The position numbers were made by a program, and so were the translations under genes. Source: Moricandia arvensis (Eukaryota > Streptophyta > Magnoliopsida > Brassicales > Brassicaceae). From it: a stretch of DNA of 64,000 nucleotides. Where the stretch lies: positions 248,001 to 312,000 of the forward strand of contig CAJHQP010000049.1 of NCBI GenBank assembly GCA_905132765.1. Direction: 5' to 3'. The notes under the pieces are model-generated. The model saw nothing but the letters and a program-made list of their open reading frames with translations, was not told the DNA's origin and did not search any database. This document shows positions 44,093-56,107 of this stretch, piece by piece. Each line of letters starts with the position of its first letter. Positions within the stretch are counted from its first letter, which is position 1.

Positions 44093-45845
44093 TAAACCCG
44101 GAAAACCACCAAGGCTAATCGAGCCTAGCGGGAAAATAAATATAACCATTATCTCCATCAGATATTCCAAGATTGAACATCTAATGGGGCATGCAGTTAC
44201 ACGGCCTCCAGGGTGCAACCCCATCATCTTGTCTTCGTGACCTTGTTCCATACCGCAGGGCCAATCCACGGTAATGCGGGGACTTTAGGGAGAGTGAATA
44301 TGATAAGACTAATCTCAAGCTCAAGCTAATCACACTCAACTACACTTCTGATTCAGAACATCCACAAGGAAGGATCCGTTTGATCCCACCACTGACCTCG
44401 ACCACGGACCTAAAACAAAGCAGTTCGGTACACAAGATCATTAATCCAACAGTTCGATTTCCAAGAAGAAACTTAAATCAGATCTTATCAGCTCGGTTCA
44501 GGATGAAGCTTAGCAGTTCGAATAAACTCATACTATATCAGGATATGACAAGTTCAGAATGTAGACAGATCGGCTCAGATCAGTACTAGACAAGATCAAA
44601 TTAAGTTCACTTCGGTTTAATTCCAGTCAGTTCATAACAATTTAGCTAGCGGTTCCATGAGGTTGATTCAAACTGAAACTAAACAATTCTGAACCATACA
44701 AAGCCTTTTACAAATGACCCTTGCAGTAGCTTAACCTATCACCAACTGGTTCAATTCAGACTGATCAGACAACAAGGGCGCAGACCTTACCGGTTCTACT
44801 TCAGTGATGGGTGAACTTGGTTGCTCACTCTCTTTATGCTAAGATCACGTCCTGACCTTCAAACAAAAGAGATCAAGATTCGGTTCCACTCAGGAGAGAA
44901 CAGAGCATGAACTAGGTTTTACTCCAGACATGAAGCTTACCTAAAACTGATCTGATTAAACTGATCTGATTAAACTGATCCGAACAAACTGATTTAAGGT
45001 CTTACCGGTTCCATACTTGAGATTGATAAGCTGAGAAGTGATCTCTTGAATATTCTGGACCATCTAATAATTATTCCACACACCATAGTCACTGATTCAA
45101 GGCATAATAAGATTGGAAAGGGTCGTCCATGCTCAGATCTCTCTTCTGATTTTTATATGAATTTTTTTCTCAATTTTGTCACAGATTTTCTTCTGTCTTC
45201 TTTCTCTCTGATTTTCTTGCACTGGGTTTGCTCTCTGTTTCAGGACGTGGGAAGTAGGTGAATGAGAGGATTAAGTAGCTGAGATGAGCGTTGTATGAAT
45301 GTCCAGGTTAACACAAAGCTCTGGTGTGCAAGGGACAGCTGGTGTCCTGCTTCAGCTTCTCCAGCAACCAAGCAGCTCAAAGCTTCCTTCCTAAGAAGAA
45401 ATCTTTCCAGCTATAAATGTGAGCCAGCAAGCGCGCAGGCAGCTTTTGATTGTTATGTGCCATTTACTAAATAAGCAAGCAAGCAGGGAGGTGAATGGCA
45501 TGTGACTTGGTTACTGATCAAGCAGCTGAGAAGGTGAAGTACATGACGGGGCAGAATTATTTCGGAAGCTGCTCGATAATTCTGAACTATTTTCCGACCA
45601 AATATTTCTTTTCCTTTGGCTCTCGTCTTGCTTTCGGAAAATATTGTCCAGCTTAATATACACTCGAACATAATATTTAATACATGACCAGAACTATCAA
45701 GGGAAGTCCTTTCGACCACCTGACAGTCCCATCGAGACATTAATTCATCGGGTCGATTTTATTTTTAAATCTGATCAACCCACTCCGAACTGGTCGAGCA
45801 GAATTTTTCTCGACCAAAACTTCACTGGCTCGTGAGGGTATTACA
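43409..45845 (-). repeat. 5' LTR of the Tekay-like element (2.4 kb)
   Basis: On the minus strand it starts TGTAATACCCTCACGAGCC and ends GATCGGGGGTGTCACA; TG...CA ends are kept. It holds a (TA)n run at 44039-44090 and a short tandem AAACTGATCTGATT near 44945-44990. Frames such as 44000-44269 cross the TA run and are not genes. Confidence 0.7.
44039..44090. repeat. (TA)n microsatellite
   Basis: About 26 uninterrupted TA units inside the Tekay-like LTR. Confidence 0.95.
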
Positions 45846-46393
45846 CCATGAGTCTGTTCTTGGTTATTATCTTCGTACCTACGTAAACCATTCCCTTCGG
45901 TATTTATTCATCCAACCAGCCATCCCCACAGACTAATCAACCTTAGTGAAGTTTTCATAACATATGGTGATGTGCATATGGCCATATACAGCTCATAAAA
46001 CATCCATATTACAATCAGACAATGCCCATCAGATCCTAAGTTAATCAACCAACAACACCACATGACCCAGATCTGATAAGGCCTCCATTTTACTCGATCG
46101 GCTAGCGATATAAACTCACATTCAGGTTCGACCATCTTGCTCTTACCAACCGATGCATCCTCTAATCATGTTAGTAGAAATTATCGGCCCATCATCCTTC
46201 GATCACGGCTGATAGTACCCAAACCTAACCAGTCTTTACTCAGGCCTACCTTTTGGATCTCATGTTTAGAAAACAGCATAGGTTATTGCGTAGCATCATC
46301 TCACTATTACTCTTATTCCAGCAACATGACCATCCATACTAGTGCTCGACCAACTCCTATGGACCATGATCTGAACACTAGTCATGATAGACC
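45846..46393. other. Unassigned DNA between the Tekay-like LTR and the solo LTR
   Basis: No coding region or element end was found, apart from AGACC at 46389-46393, the target duplication of the solo LTR. This segment is continuous with 47819 onward once the solo LTR is removed. Confidence 0.5.
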
Positions 46394-47813
46394 TGTGAAA
46401 CCCGCATTTTCGAAATAATATAATAAATAATAATCTCTTGAAACTTCATTTATTATTCCTCATAAATCATCTCAAAATAGCATATCGCCAAATAATTATA
46501 AATAGTACGAATAAATAACGATATAACATAAATTCATAAGTCTTAAAAAGAAAGGTAAAGAACACCCAAAAGCACCAGTCCGAAATAAATCGCTCCTACT
46601 CTTCAGTCTCACCTGAAAGGGGAAGAAAATGGGGTGAGTAACAGGGGAGTCACTCAGTGAGGTATGGGATGCTAAACCGTAAAACACTGACTCAGTACAT
46701 AGCACTACGACTATGTAGGTCTAGCTCTAGCATGAAGCAAACACGGTGCCTATTACACCACATAAAACAATCAATGCGTCTGATAGTACATGGCTAATCT
46801 CTGCACCCCGCATTCTCCTCATAAGGATATATGTATATATATAGCTCTATGCACCGTTAGTACAAGAGTCCATCCTCGTACCCCGCAATCTCCTATGCGC
46901 CGCTAGTACAAACGTCTTTGTACCCCGCAATCTCCACACAATGCACCGCTAGCATAGACGTCTATATGCCCCGCAATCTCCATACAATGCGCCGTTAACA
47001 CAAACGTCTTTGTGTCCCGCAATCTCCATAATGCGCCGTTAGCACAAATACTTTTGTGCCCCGCAATCTCATAACAATAGACTTATATTATATATTTATA
47101 TATATAGCAGTTTTAACATCACACAATCCACTCAATTGTTGAATCCTCTAACATCCTATATTCGGTTTAACAAGCATAAAATAATAACAAACAAGCCTCG
47201 CATGCAGACTCGATTCACAGAGCCGGAACATGTTTCGAAACTAGGCTTTCTATAATAGTAGTACTAAACTAGCATGGGATTAAACGGAGTAGCCCTCACC
47301 TTAGCCACTGGTTGGAATGATCAACGGAAAATGGTCAGCTGCAACACGAGAGAAATAACGACTTAGGCATAAAGTCTCAGGAAATTGGGTTTCCAAAAAT
47401 GGAAACTTTCCCAAAAAGACAACTTTCCTAAAAATAGAAACTTTCCTAAAATTGCAGGTTTCCTAAACTAGAAATTCCTCTAACTAGAACTTTCCAAGAC
47501 TAGAAATAGAGAGGCGATAAACTTACCAGAAATCTCGCCCGAGAACTTGCCCAGAAACTCGTCCGGAAACTCGACCGAAAATCTCGCCGGAAAATTACTT
47601 AGTGACTGGTCGTCGGATAACTCAACAACTTGTCACTCGCAAAGCACTGCTTTGACTTGATGAAAATTAAAGGGAAGGGTGAAGTTTATTATATAGGGGA
47701 AGGAAAGGGAGGTAGTTTTTCTAAACTTCCAATGTGGGACAAAGTAAAAAGAAAAGGCTATGGGTTTTTAATTATTAAGGCAAATGGGCCTATCTAGGTT
47801 CACGGTCGTTACA
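46394..47813. mobile_element. Solo LTR, 1,420 bp, with perfect target duplication
   Basis: It has TG...CA ends (TGTGAAACCCGC ... GGTCGTTACA) and a perfect 5-bp duplication AGACC (46389-46393 and 47814-47818), with no internal region. The ends resemble those of the neighbouring Tekay-like LTR (both end GT(T/A)ACA or start TGTGA-ACCC), suggesting a related chromovirus, probably in minus orientation. It arose by recombination between the two LTRs of one element. A 46-bp minisatellite lies inside. Confidence 0.9.
46842..47068. repeat. About 46-bp minisatellite inside the solo LTR
   Basis: Roughly five units carry ATGCGCCG(C/T)TAGCACAAAC then GTCTTTGTGCCCCGCAATCT. The number of units probably varies between LTR copies. 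Confidence 0.8.
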
Positions 47814-47818
47814 AGACC

Positions 47819-49521
47819 ATCATCAACTTATCACGCATTGACATAAATGGCCTTCAAATGACATCATGTAAGTCCACACCTACACAATGCAAGTGGTGCC
47901 CTTTTAATCCTTTTCGGTGATTCGCATCCATTGGGTTGATCAGTTACACCGTCAGGACACATCAAGTCCTCTCCCTGTCATCCCTCCATGGGCGGTTCAC
48001 ATAGAAACCAAGTACTCTCCCATCCATAATTTGGATCCCTGATGCACACCACTATTCTTCGAAACATCAACCCATGATTCGCCTTGAAACTCTATCTGAT
48101 GCATAGCATCCGACCATCATCCTTATAGGCGTGTTATGCCAATCATGATTGGATCCATTCCTCAAGGTCTTGGACCGTTTGGTACCATAATTATCCCTTG
48201 TGTTCCAGGGACGCATATTAGTTTTACATGATCGTTTGACGATGCCATCAAACCAGTGGTTGAACCAGGTCAACCAAGCTGTCCAAACCAGCAACCTTAG
48301 AGATACCAGTGACAGAGGTTCAGTCCAAGGTGAATATCTCCACAACCAGAATGTATTTTGTCATGCAATTTTTTTTAAAAGAAGGCTAACTCATCAAGGA
48401 ATCACCAATGCTTATAATTTCAAGTAAATCTTCACGTACCATGAATTTATGGATTTTAAAAGTCAGCCCTTCTTCTCAGCATCCAATGGGCCAGATAAGG
48501 CACGTTTCGGTCCATACAAGTCCAACCATGAAGAGCCCTCGACGGAAGCCATTTTTATGTTAAATAAGGCAATTTAGGAGTTCATATCCATAAGAACCAA
48601 TCCCGAGATCTAATCCAAGCAGAAAAACTCTTATACTTAATTTTCTAAAACCGGCCAAACCAATATTGTTTATGGAAAGCGTTTAACCAATTCGATTTAG
48701 TCCGACCGAAAACTATTTTTGGAAACCAGTAGACACTGTAAGCCAACCAGAAGACATCCAAGACTTCATACCATGCTCCAGAACCCAGTGGATCAGGCGG
48801 ATATACGCTTGCTCTAACTTGCCTTATTTGGAGTTTTTGGTAATAAATATCCAACAACTACTTCCTAAACAAGTTGTGCACGATATCAGAAAATAAAAAG
48901 ATATCAAGAAGATTCCCAGGAATCTTTCATATCCTCTCAAAATATCCAGGTTCAAAAAGAATCAAGTTCCCCTTTTATGGCCAAGCAAAATTCATTCCAG
49001 CGGCCATATTCCTCCAAGATCATCTCCACTGAAGACCAAACTTTATTTGCAAGTTTATTGACTTTCCTTTTATTTTTTTATGACCGTTTGATCTTGAATA
49101 GACTCCCCTTAATAGAGCCTGTAAAGCTCGATTATTTGTTCATTGTAAATCAACACATCTTTGAAAGTAATATGAATTATTCAGTTTGTCAAGTTTTGTC
49201 AAAACTATTGTCTTAAGTCTTTAGAGTGTCTTTGAAGCAGCTCCAGAGCACCTTGACTTATCAAGCCTCCTTTCCATAGTCTCGTAGCATCCTCAGTTCA
49301 CCGTCACTTCCATCCCATTCGTTTTCAAGATTGAGAGTGATACACATTCAGCAAGCAAAGCACTATCTCAATCCATATTGATCATCAACTGATTAGACTG
49401 AGAGTTTCACACGACCAGCAGCCTGATTGCATCCTATCTATATTTATTTATCTTGTTTTATCATACTAGCATTTGTATCTCATTTTTTTTCATTTGTTTC
49501 AGGTTTACAACTGGTATTCAA
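47819..49521 (+). other. Unassigned DNA, possibly an LTR cut at its primer site by element C
   Basis: The right end reads TTTGTTTCAGGTTTACAACTGGTATTCAA. TGGTATTCA at 49512 resembles the start of a tRNA-Met primer site after an LTR end in ACA, so 47.8-49.5 kb may be the LTR of a lost element into which C inserted. CTTAATAGAGCCTGTAAAGC near 49110 is transcript-end-like. No partner copy is in the window, and nothing coding was seen. Confidence 0.35.
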
Positions 49522-51303
49522 TGGTTGGGGTGAAAATCGGTCATGAAAAAATTAACGACTAAAATCCTCTGAGAAGTGGTGCCAAACCTATCTGCGTAAG
49601 GATAAAAGAAAAAACTTCATATATTTCATCCCAGACAAGGAATAAAATAATTTCTATCCAAAGATAAAATGATCGTAAAAATGTTCTTGCGGAAGGTTTT
49701 TGCGAGAAATGACAAATTTTATGAAACAGTCTTCCTTTATTGGTGTCAAAAACGGTCACGAGGGAACCGAAGTCTAAAAGTTACCGCGGAAACTTTATCT
49801 CTCTTTCGAGTAAAAAGAAAGCAAGAAGTCATCGTATCCAAACTCCTCATTGCCCAAACCGTCTCGTCCCAATCAACTAGTGAAAACGTACGATCGAAGG
49901 AACATCCGCATCACCTCCAAGTCCAGAGGTAGAAACGAAACGCAACGTCTAGTAACCCATGGGCCACTAGACCCATGACAAAGTCTAGTCACCAATGGGC
50001 GACTAGACCCATGACAAAGTCTAGTCGCCCATGGTCACAAAGTCTAGTAGCCCATGGGTGGCTAGACACGCACTGTCTAGTTGCCCATGGGCAACTATAC
50101 GAACGCAACGTGTAGTCGCCCATGGGTGATTAGACTCATTACCAAGTCTAGTAGCTCATGGAAAACTAGACAAGGAACGTCTATTCGCCGATGGGAGACT
50201 AGATGCGTACAGACGTGTGGTCGCCCATGATCGACTAGAACATATCCTCTTCATCACTATCTCCTTTTAACCTTCAATAGGATGTTTCTTGTTTTGTCTC
50301 GATTGGAGTTTTCGTTGAAGTTTTACGATAAAAAATTGCAAATACTTGTTTTCTCGTTGAAGTCTGAGTCAATTGTAGTAAATGATAACGATTAAATTAA
50401 ACACCAATTTTGTCTCGACTGTACGATTGGTTTATTATTTTGCGGCCAGCATCGTGTAAACATAAGAAGGATGATTTCTCCGAAAGAAATCCTAAAAAAT
50501 CGTTTAAATAGCAAAACGACCCGGAAGGGTCTAAAACACGATAAAATCACACTTATGGTTATAAAAGAGAACGACCCAACTATAATGACTGTATACTGGA
50601 TATCCGCAGAAGTTAAATGGAAAAGAAGATAATTGTCAAGTTCTGAGATAATTATGGAAAATATAGAAGATAAGGAAGATTTCCGCTGAAGGATAAACTC
50701 GAATTAGGGGGCAGAAAGGAAAGACAACCAACCTTGAAGACCTATATAAGAGAAGAAAGGGAGAGGGACGCAGACAAGAAATTATCAGAACAAAACTTAT
50801 CGCTTAGGAAGGTTAGGCATCATTCTCGACAAGCTTGGTTTTATATGTCTTGCACTCGATTACTAGATGAACTCGCAAAGGTAGTTCGATCTCTTGTTCA
50901 AACTCTTTAACAGAACTACTTTTGGCTTGATCCTTGAAAGGGGTACGTAGGTAGCCTTTCTTAAGGTCCAGTCCGAAATCAATCAAAACCTTTTTCTTAT
51001 CTTTTTTGTCTTTTGTTATTGAGCTTCGAATCAACTATGTTTTAGGTTGTAGGTGGCTAGATCTAGAAATATCGCTTACAGCTGAAGATTTTACATTCAG
51101 TTGTAAAAATTGCAATGCTCTTACAAAAGCTGAAAATAAATATCAAACTTTTCTTAATTTTTTTTGTTATATTTTCAAATTTTCTTCGTTTATTCGATTA
51201 CTTGTCGTTGGATCTTGAAGAGAATCTGTACCTCAAGAAAAATATGATTTTCTTTGTTTTTCTCCGTTCATTAAAATCGACAGTGCGAATTTTGGTTCCT
51301 ACA
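49522..51303 (+). repeat. 5' LTR of element C
   Basis: It starts TGGTTGGGGTGAAAATCGG and ends TTTTGGTTCCTACA. CTATATAAGAGAAG near 50741 is a possible TATA box. The same end, CGACAGTGCGAATTTTGG, closes the LTR of B. ATTTGGTGGTAGAAGAAGGG after 51303 is the probable primer-binding site, but I cannot match it to a tRNA with confidence. Confidence 0.72.
49945..50240 (+). repeat. Palindromic minisatellite in the LTR of C, about nine units
   Basis: Units of about 34-37 bases follow GTCTAGTCGCCCATGGGCGA then CTAGACCCATGACAAA. The first 26 bases of the consensus are a perfect palindrome centred on CATG. The copy at 50079-50096 has both arms changed in a matching way (AGTTGCCCATGGGCAACT). The same array is cut in the right LTR at 56520-56557. 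Confidence 0.9.
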
Positions 51304-54300
51304 ATTTGGTGGTAGAAGAAGGGGCGGATAACTCTAACTCATGGCCACAAAACGCTTGATCGAAACAGTCCCGGAAAATGAAAGACAAACTGGTAGCTCG
51401 AAACAAAGCTGGTAAAGAACTCCAGCAGTGACTGCTCCAATGGCCGACACTTAAGCAAACGCTGCAGTGCTCGAGAAAAAACTAGTTGCAGCTTTTCCCC
51501 ACAAGAAGAGCACTGAAAAGAACTCGTGATTCCTCTCTAAACAGAAAGTGCAACAATAAATCCATAAAACCCCGCAAAGTTTGTCTCATTATTGAACTGA
51601 AGAAATCTCAACGCGTAAGGCTTCGACCAAAAGAAGTTTTCGAAATTTTTTTGGCAAAATTAAACATGTTCTCTCAGAAATCACGGAGAAACACTAGATT
51701 ACTCGCAAAAAAAGGAAACAGAAAAAATTGTGTACACAGCTCCCACGACTATACTTCTTCCGAATAATTTCTGAAGAATTGAAGTTGATCTCTATTGAAT
51801 CACTCGAAACCTAAACCGCTGATGAAAACTAAACTAAGCAAAACGTGAGATCGTATCCCTCACTGCTAAAACGATTTCTGAAACCTAAGATTTCGTAAAA
51901 CTGCAAGTGTCACTTCTATTGTAACATATTCATTGTGTTATCTTTAATTTTCACCTAGGCTTACTTCGGAAAAACTACGAAAAACTCCCTCGGATCAATC
52001 CTACCGAAAAGATAATATTTTTTATTTTTATTCGTTGCTATAATATTTCCAAAATACAGCTCTCGTTTAGTCAAACTCGAAAACATTTTACAAAATTGAT
52101 TTCGTAAAATTCAGCTCGACAACATTTTACGAAATGACCTTTGTAAAATTAAACTCAATGATTTTTTTTGAAACAAATTTCGTAAATTAATCATGACAAC
52201 ATTTACGTAAATCTTCAAAATATTAAGCTCGACAAAATCTTACGTAACAACTTTGAAAAATTTTAACTCGACAACATTTTACGAGACTGCTTTCGTGAAA
52301 CAATTCAACAATCTTCGAGAAGTCAAAAAAAATTGTACAAAAGGACTCTGAGAAAAGGAAAGAGATGGAGAGAGAGCTGAATAGAGAACTTCACCAATCA
52401 ACCTCTATCCATGGTCTCACTATCCTCTGTCTTTTGCCTCATCGCCCAACGATTCTTCCCGATCGCCCAACGAGTCTTCCTGATTTTCCTTGGCATCTTC
52501 CGATCGCCCTAGGCAGCTTACTATCGCGTTTGCCTAATTCGAAAACACCAAAAGGATTTTGACAATTTACTCATTCTTCTTCGTAAAACCAATATAGATC
52601 GTTGAACCAAAACCGCAAGACAAGTTTCAGCCTAAATGCGGCTAGGAAAATAGAGGAACCCAGGAAGAATCAATATTTTTACTATCCGTACGGGATGGAC
52701 AAACACGAGAAGAGGAAGAGGGAATGCGCAAGCAAAACTGAGAAGAGGAAAACCCGAATTTTAGAGAAAACTAAGGTATGTCAGACTAGGGAATTTTTGA
52801 AATCAGACTTGGAGTTTTCGTAGGAAGGTACTAAGAAATAAAAATGCTTTGAAGATTATCGTACACTTTAGGGAACTTAGAATCTAAGAGGATAGTCTAG
52901 CAAACTAAGTCTTAGGCAATTTTCCATATCTGTGGTTCCTTAACTGTTGAGGCAGACCTTGCAAACCGATCTAAACTCTCAAAAAAACGAGATACGATCA
53001 TCATGCATACTCATCTTGCTTCCTACAAAAAAAAGAACTAGAGACACGAACGTTGTCTTAAAACCGATTCGTTCCAAGCAATTTTCTCAAAACGACATAT
53101 TCCAAGTCGTCAACTTGAAAACCACCAAGTCGAAATCCCAACGTCAACTTTATATCGACTCAGGTTTTCAATCACCCAATCTTTGAAAAAGAAAACCTGC
53201 ACAATCCTTCAAATATTGATTCAGCCGTTTTCCATAGTAAAAAAGGAAGGAGAAGGTACGTATACTATACTCGTATACTCCTAAAAAAAATTTGCAAAAA
53301 GGGAAATCGAGAACAATATTAGCAACAAGCACAACAAAGGGAACACTTTCTCCCTGCTCATTGACTGGATCTACCGCTGGTTGACCGACTCGTTCCGCTC
53401 AAGAAACTCCCGAAAACGTTTCGTAACTAGATTGTAACAATATAACTTTCACCAATGATCGAAATCAAAGCGGAGCCAAAAAATCTGCGAAACATCGCTA
53501 CTTGGACATCTCCATACATCGCGATGATTAACTATCTTCGCAAATCCGATCACCCATTACTTTTGTATAACTAATACAATTTATACGAAACAGTGTGCAA
53601 GAAAACAAGATCGGTATAATGCAAAGCGACTTTGCAATATAAAAACACGAATGAGGAAAACCTAATCCTCGCTCGCAAACATCACAAATAATCTACGAGA
53701 AACGTTCCCTATTCACTCCTATGAGAAACCCTTCTTGTATGAAATTACATGAAATATCCTTCGTATATTTAGATTAAGTCATACGAAGCAACTTTCAAAG
53801 ATAAACATAACAAGTTTCACGAAGAAGTGTTTCTCGTATAGCAAAAAATGAAGTTGTATGGTACGACTTTGGACGACCAATGTAAACTTTATCTCTTGCA
53901 CTACGATCTTACAGATCTTATTCTTCAGACCTGCAGCACGCTGGCTTCTGCCTTTCATTCCCCTTGGTTACATCCGAGCAGCAATCATCCCGCAACTAAC
54001 TCCGCACATGTTCTTTATCAAGCCTCTTCAGCTTTATTTTCCTCAGACAAAAACAAAACAATTTTCGTACATTATACAAAACATTCATCGTATAACTGAA
54101 ACCTAAAGTAGAAAATCTTTTCCTACTACCATCAGCCATCCTAACACGGAAAAACTACGACATACTTGGCCTATCAATCCTGACGAACGGTCTTCGGTCC
54201 TCGGCCAATTACCCTTCTCGTAAAAGCCTAAACTAGAGTTCAACATCCCCTTTAAGAAAAAAATATAAACTAACTTGAAAGTGCCACTGTCTAATCTAAG

Positions 54301-56107
54301 GCCAAAAACGTCCTCGGCTATGCGGCGAACACATCCTTCATGCCAAGCCAGAACATTTGAGTGACCACCGCTCCATTCAATTCACTTACCTGCAAAACGA
54401 CAATCGGCGATTCGTCTAAAAACTCCAAGTGACGATTACGCAAATAATTATCGTATAAACCAGAAATGGAAATCATACAATAAATTCTTTAAAACAAGAG
54501 GCAGCCCTAACAAACAAATGGTTAACAAAAAACTTGAACTTGTCTAAAAATTGACCAAGTTCTATATGTTAGAAAATTCACTTTAAGCCCGAAAAATTTT
54601 ACCCATACAAAAAGGCACAAAAGGAAAACCTCATAACTAAGCTCCTCTAGCTATACAAAACATCCTTAAAAATATACGAAATAAATCTCGGAGGGTCGAC
54701 TCTTCACAAAGCACAGTGAAGGAAGACGCTTACTCCAAAGGACAAATTCACACGACCCCTTGGTCCTAATTCCTCAATCACATACCAAACGATTTAACAT
54801 ATAAAAAACAACAGTTTTGGCGGCGAATATCCAGAAACAAACCAAAATGTTTTTTTGTCCTAAGGTTAGAACAAAACCCTTTCGACACCGAAAAACAACT
54901 TCAAGCCCGCGAACATTTCAAGAAAGAAATGCGGCATATAAAAGAAAAACCAATCTTCAGCATCGTGAGACGTCGCTGACTCCTGAAGAACCATTTTTTG
55001 ACAAAATATCTCCCTCGATAAAACACCGTCTTGGAAGACCAAACAGTCATACGCACTAACATCTTCTCAAACACGTATCCTTCCAAAGATTAGAAACGGT
55101 AACATCTACCATCATGTTTGTTGCTGATCACAACAAATTCTAAAAGTCCTAAACATACTAAGCCATTTCCTCCCATAGAGATAACTCTCAACATTCAATA
55201 CAAAGATAATAGCGCACTATCAAAGAAATCCGAAATTTTGGTGCGCAGTTCCAAATGACTTCAAAAATGTCTCTGGAAAGATGCTCAGTTCCCGATCAAT
55301 GCAAGTCATAGAAGCCAAGAACTTATTGCAGAATTCAATATCGAGACGAAATGAGTTTGAAAACGCTACGGTAACGTAAGATGAAATATTCATCACAAAC
55401 TCTAAAACGTTATTAGGCCTTGGTCCTACCCTAAAGTCAGCACACTGGTCTCAAATATCTTATGGCATGATATTTAATCTATACGAGATACTAAAACATA
55501 CCTCTTCGTTGATATTTGCGGGTTTATGAAACTTCTCAAACACAAGCCTTTGTATATTCTCATCTTAAAAAGCGACAAGTATCACGATCCGTAAAATATT
55601 TAGATATGAGATGACAACTCATACTCTTCCCTCCCCATTCACATAAATACTCATACTTTCTTAAAAACGCAAAACACAATTCATTAAAACGAAGCCGCAC
55701 AGTGGCAAGGATTCAAGGCCACATGCGGCAGTCCCGAAAACATGGATACAGCAACACTTGGCCAAAGCAAAAAAGCCTACAAGGCTAGTCTTGAGGCCGA
55801 CAAAGGTTCGATACAAAATAACATCGGTAGCAACATGCTCGTTAATATCTACATGACACACAACTAAATCATGAAGGTCTCACTAGAAAACAGGTCGTAA
55901 CAACCTTAACTCCAAGACGAACTACGAAAGGGTTGATCCCTTCAACAAGGGTACGTTGGCAGCCTTCATAAGGTGCAGCCTCAATTTTATCAAATTTAGA
56001 AAAACTGGTTTCGCCAGCGGACCTTTTTAGCCATTGATTCCACCTAACACGCCAATTATGACCTCGCAAGAAATTACACGTAATATTAAACCGATCTGGG
56101 GGCTAAC
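51304..56107 (+). other. Interior of element C, no intact genes
   Basis: An ATG at 51341 opens a short frame (MATKRLIETVPENE) in the place of gag, but stops follow at once. The frames at 51486-51767 and 54817-55059 are basic and low in complexity, with no motif I recognise. A ~39-bp tandem repeat is at 52072-52308. GGTTGATCCCTTCAACAAGG then GTACGTTGGCA near 55930 matches phrases in other LTR regions here. GATCTGGGGGCTAAC at 56093-56107 is the polypurine tract. Confidence 0.6.
52072..52308 (+). repeat. About 39-bp tandem repeat, six units
   Basis: Units read roughly AACTCGACAACATTTTACGA followed by AAT-GACTTTCGTAAAAT. Each unit contains TTTTACGAAA and TTTCGTAAAA as an inverted repeat. It is decayed, and unit borders are approximate. 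Confidence 0.7.

Larger units (their letters stand above)
39290..45845 (-). mobile_element. Heavily decayed Tekay/Del-like gypsy element
   Basis: On the minus strand an LTR (45845 down to 43409) is followed by a tRNA-Met-like primer site, decayed gag, reverse transcriptase, RNase H and integrase remnants down to about 39290. The rest of integrase and the other LTR are missing. Conserved islands such as MNLRQRRWMEFVTDHYIQIL and MSPYEALYGQLCRTPVCW fit the Tekay/Del chromovirus branch. Many frameshifts and stops make it one of the oldest pieces here. Confidence 0.75.

Noticed and set aside
44000..44269. 89-codon minus-strand ORF
   Set aside because: Its C-terminal part is a YIYI run from the (TA)n microsatellite inside an LTR.
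43409..47813. One 4.4-kb LTR spanning 43409-47813
   Set aside because: The AGACC duplication at 46389 and 47814 shows that 46394-47813 is a separate solo LTR. The Tekay-like LTR ends at 45845 with its own TACA terminus.
49945..50240. CRISPR-like array of repeats and spacers
   Set aside because: This is plant nuclear DNA. Units are contiguous diverged minisatellite repeats without unique spacers of constant length, and there are no cas genes.
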